From positions 1,752,056-1,816,055 of the forward strand of contig NZ_KI911563.1 of NCBI RefSeq assembly GCF_000515335.1: a stretch of DNA of 64,000 bases. Reading direction: 5' to 3'. Made by a program: the position numbers and the translations under genes. Source of the stretch: Cohnella panacarvi Gsoil 349. Lineage in GTDB: Bacteria; Bacillota; Bacilli; Paenibacillales; Paenibacillaceae. Below, piece by piece: positions 1 to 7,698 of the stretch (position 1 is its first letter; each line of letters begins with the position of its first letter). The notes below the pieces were generated by a model. The model did not search any database. It worked only from the letters and a program-made list of their open reading frames with translations, and had not been told where the DNA came from.

Positions 1-1097
1 CTCCAACGGTCTCCGATCTTGCGCCATTCCGCCGGGAACTTGTTGCGGAAGACGTCCGCCAGCTTCAAGACGTCGGAATGGTATTCCCGCTGCGCTTTGC
101 GCAGGAGCGCCTCGATTTCGCCTTTCAGCCGTTCCTCCAATGCCCGTTCGATGTCGGGTCGGATCTTGGCGATATTCGTCCCGCATCCCGACTCCACGAC
201 GTCCGCTTTCGCGCGGAGCTCGATTCGAAACTCCGGCCGCTCATTCCGATAGGACGGCTTGACCTTGAGTCTGGCGTCGCGGAATTCCAAGGACAGCTTG
301 TTGCCGCTGTTCGGACAGCCGACGACCTCGATGCCGCTTTCCAGCCGTTCCGTAAAAAACAGCAGCCCGCGCGTCTCCTCCGGCGAAAGCCAGCCGACCA
401 TCCTTCCTTCTTTGAAAACAGCCGCCCCCGCCAATTCCACCTGCTTGAGCGAACCGTGCTCCTGCGGCTTCTTGTTCGAAATTCCTCTCGACACGAGCGT
501 TAATCTAGCGAGTATCGGTTCGGAAGAGCGGCTTAAGTAGGCCTCTTCCAGATTCATCATATCGCTTGACGGCGCCTGGCCGACGATCTCGTTGTCCTGG
601 AACAAATTATCTACCGCCTGGCCCGGCACGACTTCAAGTCCCGTAATCGTCGAGATGACCTCGGCCGGAGAGTCGGACGTCACGGCTACCCGCGTGTTCA
701 TTCGCAATTCGTGGTTGCGGGTGAAGAAATCGACCATGTCCTCTATGCCGTTCCTGGCGTAATCCTCTTGCATGACGATGAGGAAGTTGTGTGCCCAGTA
801 CACTCGGCGGGAGACGAATCGCCCAAGGTTGCGAATCGCGTCGAATATCGTCTGTCCCTCGGCTAACGCGGAATAGATCGGTTGTCCGGTTCCGCCCGAA
901 GGAGCTCCGGTCTGCCCTCTCGCATCCGACGGGCGAATAATTTGCGCCGAGAGTCTAATCGTGCCGGGTTTCTGTCCGTTCTCGATGCCGACCGCCGTCA
1001 CGATCGCCAGCTCGTTGATTTGTCGTTGGCCGACGCAAGAGACGCACGTCATTAACGCGGCCAGCGACGAGAACAAGATTAGGATCTTCCTGGTCAT
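1..1097 (-). CDS. Ger(x)C family spore germination lipoprotein, C-terminus cut by window edge
   Basis: Reading the minus strand from an ATG at 1097 gives an open frame to the window edge (about 365 residues). It starts with a short positive segment and hydrophobic core ending in LMTC/VSC, a lipobox, so it should be lipid-anchored at the spore inner membrane. The rest matches the GerC family: an early ELAIVTAVGIENG segment, a middle region with FLIVMQEDYARNG, and a C-terminal domain with long amphipathic helices. GerC subunits work with GerA and GerB subunits as a germinant receptor. The ATG overlaps the stop of the upstream GerA-type gene in an ATGA, so the two are translationally coupled. 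A GerB permease gene is expected further left, outside the window. Germinant specificity cannot be read from the sequence. Confidence 0.9.
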   Translation of the reverse strand, partial: MTRKILILFSSLAALMTCVSCVGQRQINELAIVTAVGIENGQKPGTIRLSAQIIRPSDARGQTGAPSGGTGQPIYSALAEGQTIFDAIRNLGRFVSRRVYWAHNFLIVMQEDYARNGIEDMVDFFTRNHELRMNTRVAVTSDSPAEVISTITGLEVVPGQAVDNLFQDNEIVGQAPSSDMMNLEEAYLSRSSEPILARLTLVSRGISNKKPQEHGSLKQVELAGAAVFKEGRMVGWLSPEETRGLLFFTERLESGIEVVGCPNSGNKLSLEFRDARLKVKPSYRNERPEFRIELRAKADVVESGCGTNIAKIRPDIERALEERLKGEIEALLRKAQREYHSDVLKLADVFRNKFPAEWRKIGDRW

Positions 1098-2620
1098 GAT
1101 TTCCCTTTCCCCGGCCGCGGCATCTGCCGATCTCCTTCGCGTTGCGTATCTTGGGCGAATTGCGGCCTTTTATCCATCATCCATATCGGCAGCCTGAACA
1201 CCATGTCGCGTTGTTCGGAGTGACGGTACGGGCTTGCCGGCGCCAAGTACGGTTCGCCGAACGAACGGATCGAGAGCGCGTGCAGCAAAAGCGCGAAGAA
1301 CATCGTCGCGAATCCCAGCAGGCCGAAGAGACCGGAAGCGATCAAGATCGGGAACCGGAACAGCCGGATCGCCAGCGAGGAAGTATAGCTCGGAATCGCG
1401 AACGACGAGATGCCCGTGATCGCCACGACGATGACCATGAACGGCGATACCAACCCTGCTTGGACGGCCGCTTGGCCGATGATGAGCGAGCCGACGATGC
1501 TGACCGCTTGGCCGATCGGCTTGGGCATGCGAAGCCCCGCTTCGCGCATGAGCTCGAACGCGAGCTCCATCAACAACGCCTCAAGGAGGACGGGAAACGG
1601 CACGACTTCCCGCCCGGAGGCGATCGTCAAAGCCAACGAGGTCGGAATCATCTCGTGATGGAACGATACGAGCATGACGTATACGGAGGGCAGCAATAAG
1701 CTGATGAAGAAAGCGACGTAGCGAATGATTCGGAAGAAGGATCCCACCCAATAACGGTCGTAATAATCGTCCGGCGCTTGGATGAACTGCCAGAAGTACG
1801 TGGGAACGATCAGCACGACGGGCGTGTTGTCGACGAATATCGCCACCCTGCCCTCCAGCAGCGCGGCCGCCACCTTATCCGGCCGTTCCGTGCTCTGCAC
1901 CGTATTGAACGGGGACAGCGGCGCGTCCTCGATCAATTCCTCGATATATCCGCTTTCCAGAATCGCGTCGATCTTAATGTCGCCGAGCCGCCTTGTGACT
2001 TCGTCGACGAGCCCTTCCTTCACGAGATCCTCGATATAAGCGATGTTGATATCCGTCTTCGTCCTCGTACCGACGATCATGGAATCGAAGCGCAGCTTCG
2101 GATCCTTGATGCGCCTGCGAATGTGGGCGGTATTCGAACGGATGCTCTCCGTAAAGCCGTCTCTCGGACCTCTGACGTTATTCTCCGAAGACGGCTCTTC
2201 TATGCCTCTGTCCTTCCACCCTCTGGTGCTGACGAGAATGCCTTCTTCTAAGCCGTCTACGAGGACAAGCGTGTCTCCCGACACGATGCCTTGAACGCCA
2301 TCGGACGCGTCGCCGCACAGCTTCGCCGAGGCGCTATACATCAAGCGCGTGCGAATCGCGTCCGCGCTGCGCAGAGAAGCCGGATCGAGGTTAAGCTCGT
2401 TCCCCAGTACGACTAATGCCCGCAGAATGCCGTCGATCGCCTGCGAGTCGACCATGCCGTCGAGAAAATAACAGATCCCTTTATGATCGGGTTTTCCGCA
2501 CAGCATGAACTCGCGTTTCTGAACGTCTACGCTGCTGCCGAGAACCGAATCGATCGTCTCCGAGTTACGGGATAACCTTGCTTCGAAGGTCAGTTGCCGA
2601 TTTCCTTGGTCCACCTGCAC
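1094..2620 (-). CDS. GerA family spore germination receptor subunit
   Basis: The 508-residue product has the usual length and order of the GerA family. It has a soluble N-terminal domain of about 270 residues, with segments such as FDSMIVGTRTKTDI and LLEGRVAIFVDNTPVVLIVP, then a membrane region at about residues 285-450 with several hydrophobic helices and the family stretch RYVAFFISLLLPSVYVM. The start is a GTG at 2620, placed by an AGGAGG nine bases upstream. It is followed by a four-base overlap with the GerC gene. In known receptors the A subunit takes part in germinant recognition and ion-channel formation in the spore inner membrane. The operon order here is A then C, with B presumably beyond the window edge. 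Expression would normally be forespore-specific; I did not find a convincing sigma-G promoter by eye. Confidence 0.93.
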   Translation of the reverse strand: MQVDQGNRQLTFEARLSRNSETIDSVLGSSVDVQKREFMLCGKPDHKGICYFLDGMVDSQAIDGILRALVVLGNELNLDPASLRSADAIRTRLMYSASAKLCGDASDGVQGIVSGDTLVLVDGLEEGILVSTRGWKDRGIEEPSSENNVRGPRDGFTESIRSNTAHIRRRIKDPKLRFDSMIVGTRTKTDINIAYIEDLVKEGLVDEVTRRLGDIKIDAILESGYIEELIEDAPLSPFNTVQSTERPDKVAAALLEGRVAIFVDNTPVVLIVPTYFWQFIQAPDDYYDRYWVGSFFRIIRYVAFFISLLLPSVYVMLVSFHHEMIPTSLALTIASGREVVPFPVLLEALLMELAFELMREAGLRMPKPIGQAVSIVGSLIIGQAAVQAGLVSPFMVIVVAITGISSFAIPSYTSSLAIRLFRFPILIASGLFGLLGFATMFFALLLHALSIRSFGEPYLAPASPYRHSEQRDMVFRLPIWMMDKRPQFAQDTQREGDRQMPRPGKGKS

Positions 2621-2722
2621 GCACGGAGTCCTCCTTTCAAGAGGCTGTATAGCTTATCGGACAGTGATTCACACTAATGGCATAACGATCGGCAATCGTT
2701 CCTTCTGGATGAGGTGAGTGCG

Positions 2723-2908
2723 ATGGATTTATACCATTCATGGGTTTACGAGCGGCTGCTGAACACGGAATGGTTCATGTGGACCCTCGTCTTCTCCGTG
2801 CTCGGCATCAATATTCTGTCGCCGCTGATCGTCTGGTACGTCGTCGGCGGCAGACGAGCCATCTCCAAAGTGATCCGAATGAGTAAGCGGCAGCGTTCGG
2901 ACGAATGA
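2723..2908 (+). CDS. small single-span membrane protein, divergent from the ger operon
   Basis: The 61-residue protein begins at ATG 2723, with GAGGTG six bases upstream; a GTG at 2714 sits inside that ribosome site and is less likely. Residues about 18-42 (FMWTLVFSVLGINILSPLIV) form one strong transmembrane helix, followed by a basic tail ending in SKRQRSDE. I do not recognise a named family. Its position directly divergent from a germination receptor operon suggests, without proving, a membrane role related to sporulation or germination. Short germination-operon membrane proteins (GerD/GerQ-like or 'D-subunit' proteins) exist in relatives, but no diagnostic motif is visible. Confidence 0.6.
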   Translation: MDLYHSWVYERLLNTEWFMWTLVFSVLGINILSPLIVWYVVGGRRAISKVIRMSKRQRSDE

Positions 2909-2991
2909 AAGCGGAACTTCCCTAAAGGCATCCCGTAGTTTTCCACCGAATTCCAACCGTTATTCCGTATCGGCACGTAAAAAAACCGATC

Positions 2992-3156
2992 CTACTCGGA
3001 TCGGTCGGGCTTGTTCGTCTCTACCGCTAAGGTACCGTTGCCAATCTTTTCCGCGACTTTCCCGGCGTGCGCTTTTTTGGCGCCAAAGGCGGCGTGCGTC
3101 AGAGCGTAGCTGGATAGACGGCCCTTCCTGCTTCCGTCGCAACATCGGGTTCGCAC
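2992..3156 (-). CDS. possible 54-residue basic protein with strong ribosome site
   Basis: On the minus strand a GTG at 3156 follows GGTAGGAGGATAAGT, a near-ideal Shine-Dalgarno with good spacing, and opens a 54-codon frame ending in TAG at 2994-2992. The C-terminal half (AFGAKKAHAGKVAEKIG, then NGTLAVETNKPDRSE) has a protein-like composition. The N-terminal part is Arg/Cys/Ser-rich. No family is recognised. Caution: the ribosome site and GTG belong to a short tandem repeat that continues upstream (3150-3260), so the signal may be a by-product of the repeat. The stop falls in a short CCGATCC/GGATCGG palindrome followed by a T-run, which would serve as a terminator. An alternative 61-codon frame on the same strand (3145-2960) looks less protein-like. 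Confidence 0.4.
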   Translation of the reverse strand: MRTRCCDGSRKGRLSSYALTHAAFGAKKAHAGKVAEKIGNGTLAVETNKPDRSE

Positions 3157-3260
3157 ACTTATCCTCCTACCGAGTCGCTACTTCGGGGGTTCGCACACTT
3201 TGTCCTCCTCTGGAGTCGCTACTTCGGGGGTTCGCAACTTTGTCCTCCTCTGGAGTCGCA
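3150..3260. repeat. 41-bp tandem repeat, about 2.5 copies, each with an antisense ribosome site
   Basis: Copies run 3172-3212 and 3213-3252, with a diverged partial copy before (3150-3171) and the start of another after. The unit begins GAGTCGCTACTTCGGGGGTT and ends TTTGTCCTCCTCTG. Read on the minus strand each unit holds an AGGAGGAC followed by a GTG that opens a short frame (VRTPEVATR then stop). I infer a dispersed intergenic element rather than a set of genes. Confidence 0.75.
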
Positions 3261-3261
3261 G

Positions 3262-3450
3262 CACACCTGCAATTCTGCAGTTAATCCTACTCGAAAGCGC
3301 TCGTTTATCCCCTCATCCTGCAAAATTACAGGTATTTGTCCTGCAAACTCTCAATGGAGTCACGCAGCTCGCTATCACCTGCACATTTGCATTTATGGAT
3401 TTAACACCCTACTGGTTCTATGAAACAGCTGTACTATCGCAGGTTCTATT
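3262..3450. repeat. degenerate CCTGCA...TGCAGG palindromic repeats in a gene-free stretch
   Basis: This gene-free stretch carries at least five related short palindromes: ACCTGCAATTCTGCAG near 3264, CCTGCAAAATTACAGG near 3315, CCTGCAAACT near 3340, CACCTGCACATTTGCA near 3378, and CGCAGGTT near 3438. Spacing varies. From 3450 to 3645 I see only a small GCCCTATAGAATTAGGGC hairpin near 3590 and no gene. The plus-strand frame crossing it has no ribosome site and looks spurious. Confidence 0.5.
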
Positions 3451-3645
3451 GGTTGGCGGAGAGAGAGTGGGGTACGCTCCGTCGCTGCGCGACCGTATTC
3501 ACGGTCACACGATAGCGACTATCACGCCAGGACCTTCGAACATGCCCCCGGTCATGTCCGCTTTGCGACGACCTGTTCTCATCCCGAATCGCCCTATAGA
3601 ATTAGGGCAACCTCTAACCCCAAAATTTATACTTTCTGATAGGTA

Positions 3646-3683
3646 CAAAAAGACGTTCGAGCGGATAACGCTTCGAACGTCTT
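3646..3683 (-). terminator. terminator of the tRNA-Lys transcript
   Basis: On the minus strand AAGACGTTCGA pairs with TCGAACGTCTT around a short loop, followed by a T-run. It lies 18 bases after the tRNA 3' end. Confidence 0.85.
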
Positions 3684-3701
3684 GTTCATTACGTATGAAT
3701 A

Positions 3702-3776
3702 TGGTGGGCCCGGTGGGGGTCGAACCCACAACCTACCGGTTAAGAGCCGGTTGCTCTGCCATTGAGCTACAGGCCC
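3702..3776 (-). tRNA. tRNA-Lys (anticodon CTT)
   Basis: A complete 75-nt cloverleaf reads on the minus strand. The acceptor GGGCCTG pairs with CGGGCCC, with one G-T wobble. The D-arm is GCTC/GAGC, the anticodon stem ACCGG/CCGGT encloses loop CTCTTAA (anticodon CTT, lysine), and the T-arm is GTGGG/CCCAC with TTCGACC. Discriminator A is followed by an encoded CCA. It stands alone with its own terminator. Confidence 0.95.
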
Positions 3777-3835
3777 GTCCATGCAATCTATCATAACATA
3801 AACGATGACTACATAGAAGGTTTCATTGATTTTTC

Positions 3836-4642
3836 TTAAAACCGATGTTTCCTTAACCACGATCCCGCGTAATCGACCGCGCTTCGCATGTCGAACAACG
3901 CGCAATCCGCATGCCCGATTTCGCCTCTCCGCACGTCCCGCTCCAGCTCGTAATGCGCGCCAAGAATGGGGAAATCGTCCGCGTCGTACGCGAAGTCGGC
4001 GAACCGCTTCCATACCCGTTGGCCGTCTTCCATAATGGCGGCGCCCATCTTCTTCGCGGGCATCCCCGGCAGCGTCGCCTCGGCCAGATGAAAGCTCGTG
4101 CAGCTATCGTATCCGACTCCGACGAGCAGCACTCTGGCGTTCAGCTCGTAAAGCTTCCCGAGCGGCGAATCCATCCCGAATTGCGGCGTTAACGGATGGT
4201 TCGAGACAATGTCGGCAGCGAGCTTGCCGTTCGCGCAGAACGACACCTGCGGGTGGGCCGATCGCATCGTGCCCGGGAACGCCCGGAACGTCTCGGCAAT
4301 CTGACCGATGCCCCACGTCGGAGTCGCGTCCGGATCGAACGCCGGCATCTCGTCATAGATGATATCGACCCACTCGGACGGCACCGGCGGGTTCTGCCAC
4401 TCGGCGGGATCGCTCCAGTTCCCGCTATGCGCCGGCATCACGAGCGTCCCTTCGGAGCCGATCGTCCGCAAGAGCGCTTGAATGACCGCTTGCGAGCCGC
4501 CGCAAACCCACCCCAGCTTGGACAACGAGGAATGGACGATGACGACGTCTCCCTCGCGAACGCCTAGACGCGCCAGATCCTTCTCCATGCCGCCGACCGT
4601 CACTGGCATGCGCGACTGTTCGATAACTGTTTTTTCGCTCAT
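3836..4642 (-). CDS. AAC(3) family aminoglycoside N-acetyltransferase-like protein
   Basis: The 268-residue product fits the AAC(3) family in length and motifs: VVIVHSSLSKLGWVCGG near residue 35, EGTLVMPAHSGNWSDP near 70, and the segment PTWGIGQIAETFRAFPG near 115 followed by RSAHPQVSF. Characterised members transfer acetyl from acetyl-CoA to the 3-amino group of aminoglycosides in the cytoplasm; chromosomal Bacillota homologues (YokD-like) often have unproven substrates. ATG at 4642 is the start, with AGGGG some 14 bases upstream. It is a single gene, separated from the tRNA by about 60 bases and from the SLH-GH18 gene by about 30. Whether it confers resistance cannot be told from sequence. 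Confidence 0.85.
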   Translation of the reverse strand: MSEKTVIEQSRMPVTVGGMEKDLARLGVREGDVVIVHSSLSKLGWVCGGSQAVIQALLRTIGSEGTLVMPAHSGNWSDPAEWQNPPVPSEWVDIIYDEMPAFDPDATPTWGIGQIAETFRAFPGTMRSAHPQVSFCANGKLAADIVSNHPLTPQFGMDSPLGKLYELNARVLLVGVGYDSCTSFHLAEATLPGMPAKKMGAAIMEDGQRVWKRFADFAYDADDFPILGAHYELERDVRRGEIGHADCALFDMRSAVDYAGSWLRKHRF

Positions 4643-4673
4643 ATGACCTGATCCCCTGCTATTCTATTGAAGT

Positions 4674-6287
4674 CTAATTCCGCGTTGATTGCTCGCCTAC
4701 GAGTTTCCAGTCCTCGGCCGTGAAGTTGCCCATGAACCATAGGGACACGCCTTTCAACCCGTAAAACTTGGCCAGCCAAAGCTTCTTGGCGATGCTTGAC
4801 TTATCCTCGTAATAGATCTCGTGGCTGCCTCGCTCGTCGGTGAAAACGGCCTTCGTCAGAAAATACGGCATCTCGAACGTCTTGGCGACTCCAGGCATCC
4901 CGAGCCTCTTCTCGACGTCCGCGATCGCGGGGTTAAGCGCGTCGCCTGTCACGCCAGAGACCGTGATCCATTGGTTCGCCTGCTTCGATATCCCAAGTAC
5001 CAGCTTCTCCTTCGGAATCGATTCGAGCGCCGTCACGACCGCATCGTTAACGAGCGGCAGCGGCGCGGACGGTAGCTTGCTCTCGTTATGCGTATAATCG
5101 TACGCCATCAGAATCACCGTATCGGCCAGCTTGCCGATCTCCCTCAACTCGTAGCCCTTGTAGTAGTCAACCGGCGGAACGGCCACGGACAGCGTGAATT
5201 CGCCAAGCCGCGCCTTTAAATCCCGCAGGAATCCTACGTAGTCGGCGGCGCTCGCCGCCTCCTTCAAGCCTTCGAAGTCGATGGTAACGCCCGAGAACGA
5301 ATCAGCCGGATTGCGCAATGCGGCAAGCAATTCCGAGAGGAACGCCGCTTGAGCCGGCCCGTCCTTCAGGAAATCCCGCAAATTGCTTCCGTCGTAGAAC
5401 ACCATCAATTCCTTCGGAATGCCCGCGGCGTCGGCAGCGCCGAGAACCTCCTCGTAACCGCTCGGCATTCGATGAACCGTCGCGGTCGTATTTAACGAGG
5501 CTTTCCCCTCTTCTCCGTACTCTAAGTGAGACCAACCCAGCACGACATCGGACAGCTTGCTCATCTGGCTAAGCGCGGAATAAGACTGTATGGCATAGAA
5601 GCCCGTGAACCGAAGCTTCTCCGCCGATACTTGCTTATCGATCATTCGATAGATGACGGCCGCGGCCTGTTTGCGGATGAGCGGCTCCTTCGGCATAAAT
5701 CCTGCCGCGTCCCCTTCCATAATGCCGCGATAAGTCGCGTAATAGACGTAAGGCTGCAGGCTAGCCGCGATCGAAGACCGATCCTTGAACGCCCTGCGGT
5801 CACGCTCCTTCTTCCAATCCGCCTTCAGCCATTGCGAGCGAACCTCTTCCGTCTCCGCGTCCAGCAGCGTTGTCCCCGCGAGCAACGCGACCTCTTGTCT
5901 CGTAATCGTCTGCGACGGATGGAACAACCCCTTCTTGTCTAGCAGACTATCGATCCACTGCCGTTCGTACGCAACGGCAATATACGGCGCGGACCAACGG
6001 CTTGCTGCCACGTCCGCAGGAAACCCGCCTTGGTCCTTGCCCGGATTCAGCCGGTTGGCCGAGACAAGCAGCTTAACGAAGGCTTCTCTGGATAAAGGCT
6101 CGTTAGGCCGAAAAGTCCTGTCTTCATACCCGTTAACGATTCCGAGAGCGGATAACGTATAGATCGATTCCTTGGCATAATCGTTCTCCTCGTCCTTGAA
6201 CGGCCCAAGCTGAACGTCGTAAGCAGAAGCACTGCCGGAGAACAGCGCTCCGAGCAGAACGAGCAACACGCTTGCTTTTCTTAGCAT
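4674..6287 (-). CDS. SLH-anchored GH18 family glycoside hydrolase
   Basis: The 537-residue secreted protein has a signal peptide (residues 1-22, cleavage after ASA), three S-layer homology repeats (about 35-80, 90-140 and 165-215, e.g. GIVNGYEDRTFRPNEPLSRE), and a C-terminal GH18 barrel (about 225-530). The catalytic signature is VTIDFEGL at about 334-341, the short DFE form typical of YdhD/SleL-like peptidoglycan N-acetylglucosaminidases rather than classical chitinases; E339 would be the acid. MAYDYTHNESKLPSAP and VSLWFMGNF are further GH18 strand ends. The protein is expected on the cell surface, bound to pyruvylated wall polymer through the SLH repeats and cutting wall or cortex glycans. 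It has its own start (ATG 6287) and no obvious operon partner. Confidence 0.9.
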   Translation of the reverse strand: MLRKASVLLVLLGALFSGSASAYDVQLGPFKDEENDYAKESIYTLSALGIVNGYEDRTFRPNEPLSREAFVKLLVSANRLNPGKDQGGFPADVAASRWSAPYIAVAYERQWIDSLLDKKGLFHPSQTITRQEVALLAGTTLLDAETEEVRSQWLKADWKKERDRRAFKDRSSIAASLQPYVYYATYRGIMEGDAAGFMPKEPLIRKQAAAVIYRMIDKQVSAEKLRFTGFYAIQSYSALSQMSKLSDVVLGWSHLEYGEEGKASLNTTATVHRMPSGYEEVLGAADAAGIPKELMVFYDGSNLRDFLKDGPAQAAFLSELLAALRNPADSFSGVTIDFEGLKEAASAADYVGFLRDLKARLGEFTLSVAVPPVDYYKGYELREIGKLADTVILMAYDYTHNESKLPSAPLPLVNDAVVTALESIPKEKLVLGISKQANQWITVSGVTGDALNPAIADVEKRLGMPGVAKTFEMPYFLTKAVFTDERGSHEIYYEDKSSIAKKLWLAKFYGLKGVSLWFMGNFTAEDWKLVGEQSTRN

Positions 6288-6370
6288 AACCTGTAACCTT
6301 CCCTTGCCATCTAGTAATAGGATCGTCCTCAGACCGACTCTATATTAGACGCGCGAGAAGGTTAATAGTT

Positions 6371-7693
6371 TTACTGTCTCTGGGATTTCAACGTCTGGAT
6401 ATCGGATTGGATCGAATCCATCGTCAATCTCTTAATATCGCTTAATACTTGCGTCGCATCGATCGTGCTGTTCAAGGAGCTTCCGATGAACTGCCCCCAG
6501 ATGTCGGCGGCTTTGCCGTCCATCGGCGTCGGAGTGAGAGGCGGCATGCGGCTCACCAAGTTCGCGTACAGCGCCTGCGTTCGCTGGTAGGCGAAAAACT
6601 TGTCGCCGCTGTCCGGCCATTCTCCGCTTTGCATTCTCATGCTATTCGCATAGATGTTCTGGATTTGCTGAGCCAATACGCTTACGACCGCCCATGCGCC
6701 TGCCTTATTGTCGGAATCGGATGAGATCAACGTGCCCGAGCTGCCCGACCATCCGTACACTTGAAGAGGCAGCCGCATGATGCCCCAGAGCCCTTCCGTC
6801 TCCGGAGCCGCCGCCTTTAAGCTGCCGCGGTACCACCATCCGTTGAAGAACATCGCCGTTTTCCCGTCTCTAAGCGCTTCTTGACCGGCTTCGCTATTCA
6901 GGGTTAACCCCGACGCAAGCCCCCTTGCGCGAATTTGACGCGCGAGATCGATCGCCGTCGCGAAAGCGGAAGAATCGCGGACATAATTAAGCTCCCGGTC
7001 GAAGAACCCCGAGCCGTACACCGTGATATCGATCGGATCATAATCCGTGGAAGTGATCCAAGAGCCTTGCTTCTTCAGCTTGTCCGCAGCCGCAAGCCAG
7101 TTCCCCGGCTGCTCCAAGTAACTGCTGAGCGCTTCCGGTTCAGACGGCAAGCCTGCCTTCTCGAACAGGTCTCGCCTGAAATAAGCGACGCCGGGACCGA
7201 TGTCGAGCGGCAACGCGAACAGATGATCATCCTTCAGCGAGCGGAAAGGAGCGATGATCGATTCCGGGAAAGCCGTGACGATCTCTTCGCCCTTATAAGG
7301 TTCGGCCGTCAGATCCTCGGCGATCCTCATCCCGACCAGCTGGCTAAGCAGATTGTTGTCCGCGAACAGCACGTCAGGCGCTTGGCCGTCGTCCATCGCT
7401 TTCAAATATCTTTCGATAAAATTGTCCCATGGAAAAATCTCCAATTCGATTTCGATATCGGGATAATGATGTCTCAGAACAGGAATGATCCAGCCCGCCT
7501 CCTGAAAATAACTCCATACCGTTACTTTCCCGGAGGGATGAGCCAGTTCGCTCCTGTCTTCGCCGTGCGCCGGTTCCGCGGACGCGAAGATGCCGGGAAT
7601 CGGAGCTTGCGCCGATTCGTATTCGATTCCGTTCGTGCAGCCGGTCAACAACGCCGCAAGGATACTTATGGCCAATACCGCTCTTTTCGTCAT
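6371..7693 (-). CDS. orphan extracellular solute-binding lipoprotein (sugar-binding family 1)
   Basis: The 440-residue product starts with a lipoprotein signal ending LAALLTGC and then shows a family-1 solute-binding fold: KVTVWSYFQEAGWIIPVL, DVLFADNNLLSQLVG, and KTAMFFNGWWYRGS in the C-terminal lobe. The start is ATG 7693, placed by GGAGGG nine bases upstream; a GTG at 7702 is too close to that site. The ribosome site lies inside the end of the GGDEF-EAL gene (stop 7699-7701), so the two genes are translationally coupled. No ABC permease lies nearby. I infer that it binds a ligand either for a transporter encoded elsewhere or for sensing by the coupled membrane protein. The ligand is unknown, probably a sugar or oligosaccharide. 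Confidence 0.85.
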   Translation of the reverse strand: MTKRAVLAISILAALLTGCTNGIEYESAQAPIPGIFASAEPAHGEDRSELAHPSGKVTVWSYFQEAGWIIPVLRHHYPDIEIELEIFPWDNFIERYLKAMDDGQAPDVLFADNNLLSQLVGMRIAEDLTAEPYKGEEIVTAFPESIIAPFRSLKDDHLFALPLDIGPGVAYFRRDLFEKAGLPSEPEALSSYLEQPGNWLAAADKLKKQGSWITSTDYDPIDITVYGSGFFDRELNYVRDSSAFATAIDLARQIRARGLASGLTLNSEAGQEALRDGKTAMFFNGWWYRGSLKAAAPETEGLWGIMRLPLQVYGWSGSSGTLISSDSDNKAGAWAVVSVLAQQIQNIYANSMRMQSGEWPDSGDKFFAYQRTQALYANLVSRMPPLTPTPMDGKAADIWGQFIGSSLNSTIDATQVLSDIKRLTMDSIQSDIQTLKSQRQ

Positions 7694-7698
7694 CTCGA

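Noticed and set aside
1094..1699. plus-strand frames over the ger operon
   Set aside because: They are Arg-rich shadows of GerA and GerC with no ribosome sites.
3200..3796. 198-codon plus-strand open frame
   Set aside because: It starts inside a tandem repeat, has no ribosome site and runs antisense through the tRNA-Lys gene.
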